A DNA stretch of 36,961 nt from Clostridia bacterium (GTDB lineage: Bacteria > Bacillota > Clostridia > TANB77 > CAG-508): assembly GCA_022794615.1 (NCBI GenBank), contig JAAWFD010000034.1, forward strand, positions 1 to 36,961. The letters run 5' to 3'. The translations under genes and the position numbers were made by a program. The notes below the pieces were generated by a model. It saw only the letters and a program-made list of their open reading frames with translations, was not told the DNA's origin and did no database searches. Positions within the stretch are counted from its first letter, which is position 1, and each line of letters starts with the position of its first letter. Positions 1-9,375 of the stretch are shown one piece after another.

Positions 1-227
1 ATATTTATATTATCTTTATTATATTCATTAACAATAGTAAAAGTAGGACTAGAAATTTCATTTTCTAAGCCGAAAAACTCAAGAAAACCCTCTGTAAATT
101 TAGTTTTTCCAGAGCCCAAATCTCCATTCAAAACAATTACATCTCTTGGCTTAATTTTAGAAGCCAAGTTTTTAGCAAAATTCATGGTATCATTTTCAGA
201 ATGAGAAATATATTCAAAATCAATCAT
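1..227 (-). CDS. tsaE: tRNA threonylcarbamoyladenosine biosynthesis ATPase TsaE (N-terminal part, runs off the contig start)
   Basis: Minus-strand translation MIDFEYISHSENDTMNFAKNLASKIKPRDVIVLNGDLGSGKTKFTEGFLEFFGLENEISSPTFTIVNEY: TsaE-type Walker A (GDLGSGKT) and SPTF motif. Confidence 0.9.
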   Translation of the reverse strand, partial: MIDFEYISHSENDTMNFAKNLASKIKPRDVIVLNGDLGSGKTKFTEGFLEFFGLENEISSPTFTIVNEYNKDNIN

Positions 228-360
228 AATCTACACCGCTTTCTTAGGATGGCAAAGCCATCATTTTTAAATAAAGTTTACTATAAAAATAAATAAAAAT
301 CAATCAAAAGTTCTAAAAGAAAAAAATAAAGCATATAAATATAAAAGGGGGAAATAGGAA

Positions 361-882
361 ATGCAAATAATAAAATGGACAAGTTTAATGCTAATATTCC
401 TATTAGTTACTCTATTAGGAAACATAATAGCTAAAAAGTACAAAAACAGAGTAAAACAGCTAAAAGAAATAAAAGTAATATTAAACATGATAGAAACAAA
501 AATTAAGTTTACACAACAACCCTTAACAGAAATATTCAAAGAAATAGTAAGTACTGAGAAAAAGAATAGAAGTGTAAATATAATATTTAAAGAAGCAAGT
601 CAGAACATAGAAAATAAATCTTTTGAGCAAGCATGGAGTGAAGCAATAGCCAAAACTAAGGAAAAGTTAGACTTATCAGAAGAAGATATAAACATAATAG
701 AAGGAATGGGGAAAACATTAGGAACGACTGATATTGAAGGACAAGTAAAAGAAATAGAAATAGTAAAAGAATTTATAGACAGTCAAATCGAGAAAGCTGA
801 AGAAGAGAGAAAGAAAAATGAAAAGATGTATAAAATGTTAGGAGGAATAGCTGGAATTGGAATAGTAATTATTCTAACATAA
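361..882 (+). CDS. spoIIIAB: Stage III sporulation protein AB
   Basis: N-terminal TM, 'GNIIAKKYKNRVKQLKEIKVILNMIETKI' pattern, C-terminal TM, first in an AC-AD-AE-AF-AG-AH series; RBS AAAAGGGGG. Confidence 0.88.
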   Translation: MQIIKWTSLMLIFLLVTLLGNIIAKKYKNRVKQLKEIKVILNMIETKIKFTQQPLTEIFKEIVSTEKKNRSVNIIFKEASQNIENKSFEQAWSEAIAKTKEKLDLSEEDINIIEGMGKTLGTTDIEGQVKEIEIVKEFIDSQIEKAEEERKKNEKMYKMLGGIAGIGIVIILT

Positions 883-982
883 TAAAATATTAAGTTTTAA
901 GCTATAAATAAAATATACAAAACTTATCTATAAATAAGAAGAAGGAGGATATGTTGGAAATAAACTAACATAAATTAGAAAT

Positions 983-1177
983 ATGGATATAAATTTATTA
1001 TTTAAAATAGCTGCGATAGGAATACTAGTAGCAGTTTTACATCAAGTATTAGTAAGAGCTGGAAGAGAAGACCAAGCAATGATGACAACTCTAGCAGGGC
1101 TAGTAATAGTATTATCAATTGTAATAAAAGAAATAAGTACTTTATTTGAAACTGTAAGAACACTATTTAATTTATAG
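983..1177 (+). CDS. spoIIIAC: Stage III sporulation protein AC
   Basis: 64-aa two-TM protein with LLFKIAAIGILVAVLHQVLVRAGREDQAMMTTLAG, a typical SpoIIIAC sequence. Confidence 0.93.
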   Translation: MDINLLFKIAAIGILVAVLHQVLVRAGREDQAMMTTLAGLVIVLSIVIKEISTLFETVRTLFNL

Positions 1178-1243
1178 AAAAATCATATAGCAAAACATAT
1201 TAAATGTAAAAGTCACACAAAAATGAGTAATGGGAGGGGGAAT

Positions 1244-1633
1244 ATGGAAGAAATAATAAAAATAGTAGGTGTAGGAGTAATAGCATTAATAATCATAATT
1301 ATAATGAAACAATACAGACCAGAATTTGCAATATATATATCAATGTTAGCAGGAATACTAATAATGTGGTTAGTATTTGGAAGGTTGAGTGAAATAATTA
1401 ATCTAATACAATCAATAACAAGTAAAACTAATATAAACAATAAATATTTAAGCATAATATTAAAAATAACAGGAATAGCGATATTAACTGAATTTGCAGT
1501 AAGCATATGTAAAGATTCAGGAGAATCTTCAATAGCAAACAAAATTGAAATGGGAAGTAAAATAGTTATTATATCAATGTCAATACCTATAATATCATCA
1601 TTACTAGAGGTAATGATAAATATCTTACCATAA
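1244..1633 (+). CDS. spoIIIAD: Stage III sporulation protein AD
   Basis: MEEIIKIVGVGVIALIIIIIMKQYRPEFAIYISMLAG; start chosen at the ATG after GGGAGGGGG rather than the ORF-track start at 1223. Confidence 0.9.
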   Translation: MEEIIKIVGVGVIALIIIIIMKQYRPEFAIYISMLAGILIMWLVFGRLSEIINLIQSITSKTNINNKYLSIILKITGIAILTEFAVSICKDSGESSIANKIEMGSKIVIISMSIPIISSLLEVMINILP

Positions 1634-1714
1634 TATACATAGAAATTATCCTAAAAGGGTGTGTCAAAAAGAACGTCCCCATGACACACGACATAGAGAG
1701 GAATATTAAAACAA

Positions 1715-2974
1715 ATGAAAAGAAAGATAATAAATATAATTATCATAATATTATTAATTACGATTATTGATATCACTAATACTAAAACTGTATATGCATA
1801 CAAAGAAAATATAGACACAATTAATAATATAAAAATTGCAATTGTAGAAAATGATGTAGAAGTAGACAGCACTACACAGAATAATAAAATGAATATAGAT
1901 ACAAGTACAATAGATGAACAAAAAGAACTATTTGGAATATCTGATTTTGTTAAAGAATCACAAAAATACAGTGGAGACTTTTTTAAAGATATAGATTTAA
2001 CAGATACATTAAGCCAAGCAATAAGTGGAAAGATTGATAATAACACAATATATAAAAAAATATTAAGTTTATTTGGAACAGAAGTTAGAAGTAGCATAAC
2101 AACACTCATAAGTATATTAATAATAATTGTTATACATAGCATATTAAAATCCATAAGTGATAGTTTAGAAGATGACAGTATATCAAAAATAATATATTAC
2201 GTGCAATACATATTAATAGTAACAATAATAATGTCAAACTTTGGACAAGTTATAGAATTAGTAAAAGAAACAGCAAGAAATCTAGTTGGATTTATGAATT
2301 CATTAATACCAATATTAATAGTATTAATGACATATACAGGAACAGCAATAACAAGTAGCTTAGTTCAGCCTGTATTACTCTTTATGATAAATTTCATTGG
2401 AAATATAATACAAAATATACTAATACCAGTTGTACTAGTAGTAACAGTTTTAGCAATAATATCAAAAATATCTGAAAGGACACAAATAGTTAAAATTACA
2501 AAATTTATGAAATCAAGCGTTACATGGTTTTTGGGGATAATGCTTACTCTATTTGTAGGAATTTTATCACTTGAAGGAACTTTAACAAGTAGTGTAGATG
2601 GAATAACAGCAAAAACAACAAAAGCAGCAGTGTCATCACTAATACCAGTAGTTGGAAAAATATTAGGAGATACAGTAGATAGTGTTTTAGGATGTGGGGT
2701 AATCTTGAAAAATGCAGTAGGTGTAGTAGGAGTAATAGTTATAATTGGAATATGTGTAGTGCCTATAATAAAACTGGGAACATTAAGCATAATATATAAC
2801 TTAGCATCAGGGATAATAGAGCCAATAGCAGATGAAAAAATAGTAAAACTATTAGAAGAAATGGGAGGAATTTTCAAGCTGTTATTTGGAATAATATGTG
2901 CGTTATCTGTAATGCTAATTATAGGAATAACTCTAGTTGTAAAAATTTCAAATAGTGGAATGATGTATAGATAG
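1715..2974 (+). CDS. spoIIIAE: Stage III sporulation protein AE
   Basis: Signal/TM start and multi-TM core (TTLISILIIIVIHSILKSISDSLEDDSISKIIYYVQYILIVTIIMSNF...), operon position. Confidence 0.92.
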   Translation: MKRKIINIIIIILLITIIDITNTKTVYAYKENIDTINNIKIAIVENDVEVDSTTQNNKMNIDTSTIDEQKELFGISDFVKESQKYSGDFFKDIDLTDTLSQAISGKIDNNTIYKKILSLFGTEVRSSITTLISILIIIVIHSILKSISDSLEDDSISKIIYYVQYILIVTIIMSNFGQVIELVKETARNLVGFMNSLIPILIVLMTYTGTAITSSLVQPVLLFMINFIGNIIQNILIPVVLVVTVLAIISKISERTQIVKITKFMKSSVTWFLGIMLTLFVGILSLEGTLTSSVDGITAKTTKAAVSSLIPVVGKILGDTVDSVLGCGVILKNAVGVVGVIVIIGICVVPIIKLGTLSIIYNLASGIIEPIADEKIVKLLEEMGGIFKLLFGIICALSVMLIIGITLVVKISNSGMMYR

Positions 2975-2982
2975 GAGGCAAT

Positions 2983-3579
2983 ATGGTAGAATTTTTAAGT
3001 GATTGGTCTGGACAACTAGTAGTAGCAATTATAGTAGGTAGTATATTAGAAATGCTAGTGCCGAAAGGGAAGAATAAAAAATATGTGAAGATGTTGATAG
3101 GAATATATATAGTATTTTGCATAGTATCGCCATTTACTAAAATAAATGAAAGTTTTTCAGCAGATAATATAGATGAAACAATAGATAAATTTGTTGAACA
3201 AAACACAGAAGAAGTAGACCAAACATCAATGGATGCAAAATTAGAACAGTTATATATTGAAGAAGTAGAAAAAAATATAACAGAAGATTTGGCAAATATA
3301 GGGTATAAAGTAATGAAATGTAAAATAGAAGTATCGTTAAATAATAAAGTAAATAACTCGACAATACAAAGTATAAATTTAAAAGTAAAAAAATATATAA
3401 GAAAAAATACATCATCAGAAATTGAAAATATTGAGGGCGTAGAAAAAGTAGATATAAGTATAAACAATAAAGAAAAGGAAGATACTACATATATAGAAAA
3501 TGAAGATATAAATAAAATAAAAAGTTTTATTTTAGAGAAATATGATATTGAAGAACATAAGATACATATTTCTGGATAG
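2983..3579 (+). CDS. spoIIIAF: Stage III sporulation protein AF
   Basis: MVEFLSDWSGQLVVAIIVGSILEMLVPKGKNKKYVKMLIGIYIVFCIVSPF, typical SpoIIIAF N-terminus; operon position. Confidence 0.9.
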   Translation: MVEFLSDWSGQLVVAIIVGSILEMLVPKGKNKKYVKMLIGIYIVFCIVSPFTKINESFSADNIDETIDKFVEQNTEEVDQTSMDAKLEQLYIEEVEKNITEDLANIGYKVMKCKIEVSLNNKVNNSTIQSINLKVKKYIRKNTSSEIENIEGVEKVDISINNKEKEDTTYIENEDINKIKSFILEKYDIEEHKIHISG

Positions 3580-3589
3580 GAGGAATATA

Positions 3590-4222
3590 ATGTTTGGTGA
3601 GAAACTAAAAAATGCTTTAAAAGAAAACGGAGAAAAAAATAATAAAAGACAAATAGAAAATATCGTATTTTTAATAATAATCTTAATAGTGGTAGTAATA
3701 GTAATAAATAAGGTATGGACAAAGGATGAGGATAAAAGTAAAATAAATGATAATAATGACAAGGTATTAGCACAATCAATGGATACTAATGTAGGTAATA
3801 CAGAAAAAAATCAAGGCTCTAATTATTATAGTTTACAAGAAAATCTAGAAACGATATTGGAGACTATGGAGGGCGTAGGAAAAGTAAAAGTATTAATAAA
3901 TTATTCTGAGACAAGTTCTGTTGTTGCAATGTATAACGAAACTGTAACAGAAAGTTCAACACAAGAAAAAGATACTTCAGGAGGAACACGAAATGTAACA
4001 GAAGTAGATACACAAAAAGAAATTGCATATTCAGAAGCGAGTGGAAATTCTACACCTATAACAGAAAAGGTCATAATGCCAACAATAGAAGGAGCTATAA
4101 TTACTGCTGAGGGTGCAGAAAATGCAACTGTAAAAGCAAATATAATTTCAGCAGTAGAGGCAGTAACTGGATTGGCTACACATAAAATACAAGTTTTCAA
4201 GATGGAAAATGTAAATTATTAA
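3590..4222 (+). CDS. spoIIIAG: Stage III sporulation protein AG
   Basis: Single TM, 'LENILETMEGVGKVKVLINY'-type motif, KVIMPTIEGAIITAEGAENATVKANIISAVEAVTGLATHKIQVFKM; start set at the ATG after GGAGGAATATA. Confidence 0.92.
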   Translation: MFGEKLKNALKENGEKNNKRQIENIVFLIIILIVVVIVINKVWTKDEDKSKINDNNDKVLAQSMDTNVGNTEKNQGSNYYSLQENLETILETMEGVGKVKVLINYSETSSVVAMYNETVTESSTQEKDTSGGTRNVTEVDTQKEIAYSEASGNSTPITEKVIMPTIEGAIITAEGAENATVKANIISAVEAVTGLATHKIQVFKMENVNY

Positions 4223-4298
4223 ATACATAATTATTAAAAAATATTTTAAGTAGAATTGTTTATTCTATTTTATACATATAAGAAGGGAATGAAATCTA

Positions 4299-5048
4299 AT
4301 GAAGATAAAATATAAAAATCAAATTATAATATATGTAATTGCTTTTATGCTAGTTACAGCTGGATACCTTAATTATACAGAGAGAAATTCTGTAGAAGTA
4401 AGTTCAGAAAATAACCAAAATAGAACAGATGAAAATATAGGGGATGCAAAACTTGTTAATAGTAATGATACAGTACAAGAGAATTACAATAATGGAGAAG
4501 AAAAACAAAGTAAAAATGATGAAAATAATAAAAAAGATAACAATGATGAAAAAGTTTCAAACAATGAAAGTGATATAAAAAATGAAAAAGACTCAAAAGA
4601 GCAAAATAATATAAATGGAACAAATAGTAAAGCTGACTCAAAGAATGAAAATAATAATGACAAGAATGAAACAGTAACTACAAACAGTAATAAAACAAAT
4701 AGTAGTGATTACTTTACAAGTTCAAAAATGGAAAGAGATAATATGTATTCACAAATGTTAGAAAATTATCAAAAGATGCTTAACAATACTAATATTTCAG
4801 AAGACCAAAAATCAATAGCTAGTCAAGAGATAAAAAATATTAACAATACAAAAAATTCGATAATGATTTGTGAAAATTTAATTACGACTAAAGGATTTGA
4901 AAATGTAGTGATTTTCGTAAATGGAAATAGTGTAAATGTAGTTGTAAAGTCAAATAAATTAGAACAAGAACAGGTTGCACAAATTCAAAATATTATTACT
5001 AGAGAGATAAATACAGAAATTGAAAATATTCATATAATGACACATTAG
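4299..5048 (+). CDS. spoIIIAH: Stage III sporulation protein AH
   Basis: N-terminal TM, long Asn/Lys/Glu-rich linker, C-terminal SpoIIIAH-like domain (GFENVVIFVNGNSVNVVVKS...); last in the operon. Confidence 0.88.
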   Translation: MKIKYKNQIIIYVIAFMLVTAGYLNYTERNSVEVSSENNQNRTDENIGDAKLVNSNDTVQENYNNGEEKQSKNDENNKKDNNDEKVSNNESDIKNEKDSKEQNNINGTNSKADSKNENNNDKNETVTTNSNKTNSSDYFTSSKMERDNMYSQMLENYQKMLNNTNISEDQKSIASQEIKNINNTKNSIMICENLITTKGFENVVIFVNGNSVNVVVKSNKLEQEQVAQIQNIITREINTEIENIHIMTH

Positions 5049-5069
5049 AACAAATAGATATATATAATG

Positions 5070-5130
5070 TTACAGTTTAGCTTTAAATTGTATAGTCCTG
5101 TTTAACCGTGATACAACTCAAAGAAATAAT
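5070..5130 (+). repeat. Half copy of the same MITE-like repeat
   Basis: TTACAGTTTAGCTTTAAATTGTATAGTCCTGTTTAACCGTGATACAACT resembles the reverse complement of the right arm of 11514..11695. Confidence 0.8.
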
Positions 5131-5164
5131 ACCATTGCTTTAGAAATTGAGCAGTGGTATTATT
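5125..5164 (+). terminator. Stem-loop downstream of spoIIIAH
   Basis: AATAATACCATTGCT / AGCAGTGGTATTATT, 15-bp stem with one G-U; weak U tract. Confidence 0.55.
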
Positions 5165-5191
5165 GACTTTAAAATACAAATATGGTATAAT
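5163..5191 (+). promoter_or_regulatory. Sigma-A-type promoter for the RNase J gene
   Basis: TTGACT (5163-5168) - 17 nt - TATAAT (5186-5191). Confidence 0.7.
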
Positions 5192-5425
5192 CTAGAACAT
5201 AAAGTGCAAAAGAGCACAAGAAGAGATTTTGTTTTTATGTATGAAAAAGAGAAAAAGGTAAATATTAGTAATAATATATAAATAAAGAGAGATAATATAA
5301 TATAGTAAATTAGTTTAGTGGGTAAACTAGTTTTAAAAAAGAATTAAAGGAAAACAATATTTTCCATTATTTACTATGAGAAAGAATATACATAAACTCA
5401 GAAGAAAAAAGGAAGGAGAATAAAT

Positions 5426-7255
5426 TTGAAAGAGCAAACAGAAGAAATGAACAAGGAAGGTAAATTAGAAATTACAAAAGCAGAAGGAGGAACAGAGGTA
5501 GTAGAACAAAAAAAGCAAAAGAAAAGACCATATAACAGAACAAACAAAGGAAAAAAAGGAACACAAAAAGAAAAAACAAAAGACATAGAAATATTCAAAA
5601 AATCAAAACTGAAAATAATCCCATTAGGAGGGTTACAAGAAATAGGAAAAAACATAACAGTATTTGAATATGAAAATGAAATAATAATAGTAGATTGTGG
5701 ATTAACATTCCCAGAAGATGATATGTTAGGTGTAGATTTAGTAATACCAGATGTAACATATTTAGTAAAAAACCAAGAAAAAATAAAAGGCTTAATAGTA
5801 ACACATGGACATGAAGACCATATAGGAGGAATACCATATTTATTAAAACAAATAAAAGTTCCAATATATGCAACAAAATTAACAGTAGGATTAATAAATA
5901 ATAAATTAGAAGAACACAAATTATTAAGAAGTACAGAAATGCACACAGTAGAGCAAGGACAAACTATAAAATTAGGAAAATTTAACATAGAGTTTATAAG
6001 AAGTTCACACAGTATACCAGATTCAGTAATGCTAGGAATAACGACTCCTGTAGGAACAATATTGCATACAGGAGATTTTAAGATAGACTATACGCCAATA
6101 GATGGTCAAAGAATGGATTTTGGAAGAATAGCAGAGTTAGGAAATCAAGGAATACTAGCACTAATGTCAGATAGTACAAATGCTGAAAGAAAAGGGTTTA
6201 CAATGTCAGAATGTTCAGTAGGAAGAGTATTTGATGACTTATTTACAAATTGCAAAAAAAGAATAATAGTAGCAACATTTGCATCAAATGTACACAGAAT
6301 ACAACAAATAGTAAATTCAGCAATAAAATTCGAAAGAAAAGTAGCAGTATGTGGAAGAAGTATGGTAAATATAATAAATACAGCAAGAGAATTAGGATAT
6401 ATACAATGTCCAGATAACTTATTCATAGATATAGACATGATGGGAAGTTATACAGATGAGCAATTAGTAATCTTAACAACAGGAAGTCAAGGAGAGCCAA
6501 TGTCTGCACTAACAAGAATGGCATCAGGGGAACACAGAAAAGTAAAAATAACAGCAAGAGATTTAGTAATTATATCAGCAACTCCAATACCTGGAAACGA
6601 AAAATATGTATCAAAAGTAATAGATGAACTAATGCAAATAGGAGCAGAGGTAGTATATAGTTCTTTAGCAGATATACATGTATCAGGTCATGCTTGCCAA
6701 GAAGAACAAAAACTAATGTTAGCATTAACAAAGCCAAAATATTTTATACCAGTACATGGAGAGTACCGTCAATTAAGAGCACATAGTGAAACAGCACAAC
6801 AGATGGCATTTGAAAAAGACAATATTATTATGATGGAAAATGGTAAAGTATTAGAAATAAATGAAAATGAAGCAAAATTCACAGGAATGGTACCAAATGG
6901 AAGAGTATTAGTAGATGGACTTGGAATAGGTGATGTAGGAAGTGTTGTATTAAGAGACAGACAGCATTTAGCACAAGATGGATTAATAATAATAGTATTA
7001 ACATTAGACTCATCAACAGGAGAGGTAGTAGCAGGACCAGATGTAATATCAAGAGGGTTCGTATATGTAAGAGAATCAGAAAGCTTAATGGATGATGTAA
7101 AATCAGTAGTAAGACATGAAGTAGCAAAATGTGAAGAAAAGGGGCTTCGCGATTGGGGAGCGATAAAAAGTTCTGTAAAAGACAACTTAAGAGACTATAT
7201 ATTCTCAAAAACAAAGAGAAACCCAATGATTATTCCAGTTATAATGGAAATCTAA
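5426..7255 (+). CDS. rnj: Ribonuclease J (metallo-beta-lactamase / beta-CASP family)
   Basis: LKIIPLGGLQEIGKNITVFEYE..., THGHEDHIGG, HTGDFKID, SDSTNAERKGFT, PVHGEYRQL; TTG start after GGAAGGAG; Lys/Glu-rich N-terminal extension. Confidence 0.95.
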   Translation: MKEQTEEMNKEGKLEITKAEGGTEVVEQKKQKKRPYNRTNKGKKGTQKEKTKDIEIFKKSKLKIIPLGGLQEIGKNITVFEYENEIIIVDCGLTFPEDDMLGVDLVIPDVTYLVKNQEKIKGLIVTHGHEDHIGGIPYLLKQIKVPIYATKLTVGLINNKLEEHKLLRSTEMHTVEQGQTIKLGKFNIEFIRSSHSIPDSVMLGITTPVGTILHTGDFKIDYTPIDGQRMDFGRIAELGNQGILALMSDSTNAERKGFTMSECSVGRVFDDLFTNCKKRIIVATFASNVHRIQQIVNSAIKFERKVAVCGRSMVNIINTARELGYIQCPDNLFIDIDMMGSYTDEQLVILTTGSQGEPMSALTRMASGEHRKVKITARDLVIISATPIPGNEKYVSKVIDELMQIGAEVVYSSLADIHVSGHACQEEQKLMLALTKPKYFIPVHGEYRQLRAHSETAQQMAFEKDNIIMMENGKVLEINENEAKFTGMVPNGRVLVDGLGIGDVGSVVLRDRQHLAQDGLIIIVLTLDSSTGEVVAGPDVISRGFVYVRESESLMDDVKSVVRHEVAKCEEKGLRDWGAIKSSVKDNLRDYIFSKTKRNPMIIPVIMEI

Positions 7256-7280
7256 GAAATAAAAGATAGGAGAATAAGAT

Positions 7281-8924
7281 ATGGATTATAATGATTTAGC
7301 AAATTTAATATTTCCAGGTGTAAAAGATATAGAATATTATGAAGAAAAATATAAAACAAGAAACTTACCAGAAGGAGCAATAGTAACAAGATTTGCACCA
7401 AGCCCAACAGGATTTGTGCATATAGGAGGTCTATACCAAGCATTAGTTGCAAGAACTGTAGCAAAACAAACACAAGGGGTATTCTTTTTAAGAATTGAAG
7501 ATACAGACCAAAAAAGAGAAGTAGAAAATGGAATTACAGGGATAGTAAATTCATTAAAAAACTTTGAAATGTCTCCTGATGAAGGACAAATAAACGAAAC
7601 AGAAGAAATAGGAGAATATGGACCATATAAACAATCATTAAGAAAAGAAATTTATCAAGCATATGCAAAATACTTAGTAAAACAGGGAAAAGCATATCCT
7701 TGTTTCTGTACACCAGAAGATCTAGAATCAATGAGAGCAAAACAAGAAGCGGCAAAGATAAGGACAGGATATTATGGAGTATGGGCTAATTGTAGAAAAT
7801 TTTCAGTAGAAGAAATGATAAACAAAATCAAGAATGGAGAAAGTTATATAGTAAGATTTAAATCTGCAGGGAGAGAAGATAGAAAAATAAAGCACCATGA
7901 TGTAATAAAAGGAAATGTAGATTTCCCAGAAAATGACCAAGATATTGTAATAATAAAAGCAGATGGACTACCAACATATCATTTTGCACATGCAGTAGAT
8001 GACCACTTAATGGGAACAACACATGTTATAAGAAGTGATGAATGGTTATCATCAGTACCATTACATTTACAATTATTCCAAGAGTTAGGATTTAGAGCAC
8101 CAAAATATGCACATATAGCACCAATAATGAAAAATGATAATGGAAATAAACGAAAGTTAAGTAAGAGAAAAGATCCAGAAGCAGCTACAGACTATTATAA
8201 AGAAGAAGGAATACCAGCAATAGCAGTAAAAGAGTACTTATTAAATATTGCAAGTTCAAGTTTCGAAAATTGGAGAAGACAAAATCCAACAAAACCAATG
8301 GAAGAATATACATTAGAATTAAACAAGATGAGTGTAAGTGGAGCATTATTTGATATGGTTAAGCTATTAGATGTATCAAAAGCAATAATATCAAGAATGA
8401 CAGCAGAAGAAGTATACACTTATTCACTAGAATGGGCAGAAAAATATGATAATGAATTAAAAAACATATTACAAGATAAAGAATATGCATTAAAAGTATT
8501 TGGAATAGAAAGAGGAAATCAAAAACCTAGAAAAGATATAAGCAAGTGGTCTGATGTGAAAGATAATATTTCATATATGTATGATGATAAATTTTCAGTA
8601 GAAGAATATCCATATCAAGTTATAAATGATAAAGAGAGTATTAAGAAAATACTAAAATTATATATTGAAAAGTACTATAATGAATCAGATGATAAACAAA
8701 TGTGGTTTGATAAAATTAAAGAATTAGCAGGAGAGATGGGCTATGCGAAAGAGGTAAAAGAATTTAAAGCAAATCCAGATATGTACAAAGCACATGTAGG
8801 AGATGTTAGTACAGTTTTAAGAGTTGCTTTAACTGCTAGAACGAATACTCCTGATATGTATGAAATTATGCAGGTTTTAGGAAAAGAAAGGGTAATAAGA
8901 AGACTTGAAAATGCAACAAAATAG
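7281..8924 (+). CDS. gltX: Glutamyl-tRNA synthetase
   Basis: TRFAPSPTGFVHIGGLYQAL (HIGH-type motif), KLSKRKDP (KMSKS-type). Confidence 0.95.
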   Translation: MDYNDLANLIFPGVKDIEYYEEKYKTRNLPEGAIVTRFAPSPTGFVHIGGLYQALVARTVAKQTQGVFFLRIEDTDQKREVENGITGIVNSLKNFEMSPDEGQINETEEIGEYGPYKQSLRKEIYQAYAKYLVKQGKAYPCFCTPEDLESMRAKQEAAKIRTGYYGVWANCRKFSVEEMINKIKNGESYIVRFKSAGREDRKIKHHDVIKGNVDFPENDQDIVIIKADGLPTYHFAHAVDDHLMGTTHVIRSDEWLSSVPLHLQLFQELGFRAPKYAHIAPIMKNDNGNKRKLSKRKDPEAATDYYKEEGIPAIAVKEYLLNIASSSFENWRRQNPTKPMEEYTLELNKMSVSGALFDMVKLLDVSKAIISRMTAEEVYTYSLEWAEKYDNELKNILQDKEYALKVFGIERGNQKPRKDISKWSDVKDNISYMYDDKFSVEEYPYQVINDKESIKKILKLYIEKYYNESDDKQMWFDKIKELAGEMGYAKEVKEFKANPDMYKAHVGDVSTVLRVALTARTNTPDMYEIMQVLGKERVIRRLENATK

Positions 8925-8987
8925 AATTTAATTAAAACACAATAATAGATAAAAGTGTTAATAGTTTGAAGTAATCTATAAGGAGAG

Positions 8988-9188
8988 ATGAAATTGGAAT
9001 ATAATATAGGAGATATTGTAAGAACAAAGAAACAGCATCCTTGTGGAAGTAAATTGTGGGAAATAACTAGAATAGGGGTAGATTTCAAATTAAAGTGCCA
9101 AGGTTGCGGACATGTAATTGTACTTGAGAGACCTAAAGCGATAAAAACAATTACAAAAATTGAGAAAAAGAAAGAAGCTGAAAATTAA
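8988..9188 (+). CDS. DUF951 family small protein
   Basis: YNIGDIVRTKKQHPCGSKLWEITRIGVDFKLKCQGCGHVIVLERPK is characteristic of DUF951. Confidence 0.85.
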   Translation: MKLEYNIGDIVRTKKQHPCGSKLWEITRIGVDFKLKCQGCGHVIVLERPKAIKTITKIEKKKEAEN

Positions 9189-9241
9189 AACCAAATATCT
9201 AAAAATTGAAAAACATTTTATGTACAAAATAGTAATAAAAT

Positions 9242-9306
9242 AAAAAAGTAGCTAATTTCCTAGGCGACGGTGATTACCGTTACCTAGAAAATTAGCTACT
9301 TTTTTA
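9242..9306. terminator. Bidirectional intrinsic terminator between convergent genes
   Basis: AAAAAAGTAGCTAATTTCCTAGGCGACGGT..ACCGTTACCTAGAAAATTAGCTACTTTTTT, ~30-bp near-perfect stem flanked by an A tract and a T tract. Confidence 0.85.
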
Positions 9307-9375
9307 AACAGCAAATAGTACTTACTGAAAAAAATAAGTACTAATGCATAAAAGCTATAGTACTTATCTATAAAT

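Noticed and set aside
4456-4641. Simple-sequence repeat array (AAT/AAC-rich) in spoIIIAH
   Set aside because: Encodes the Asn/Lys/Glu-rich linker common in SpoIIIAH; not a regular tandem array or CRISPR.
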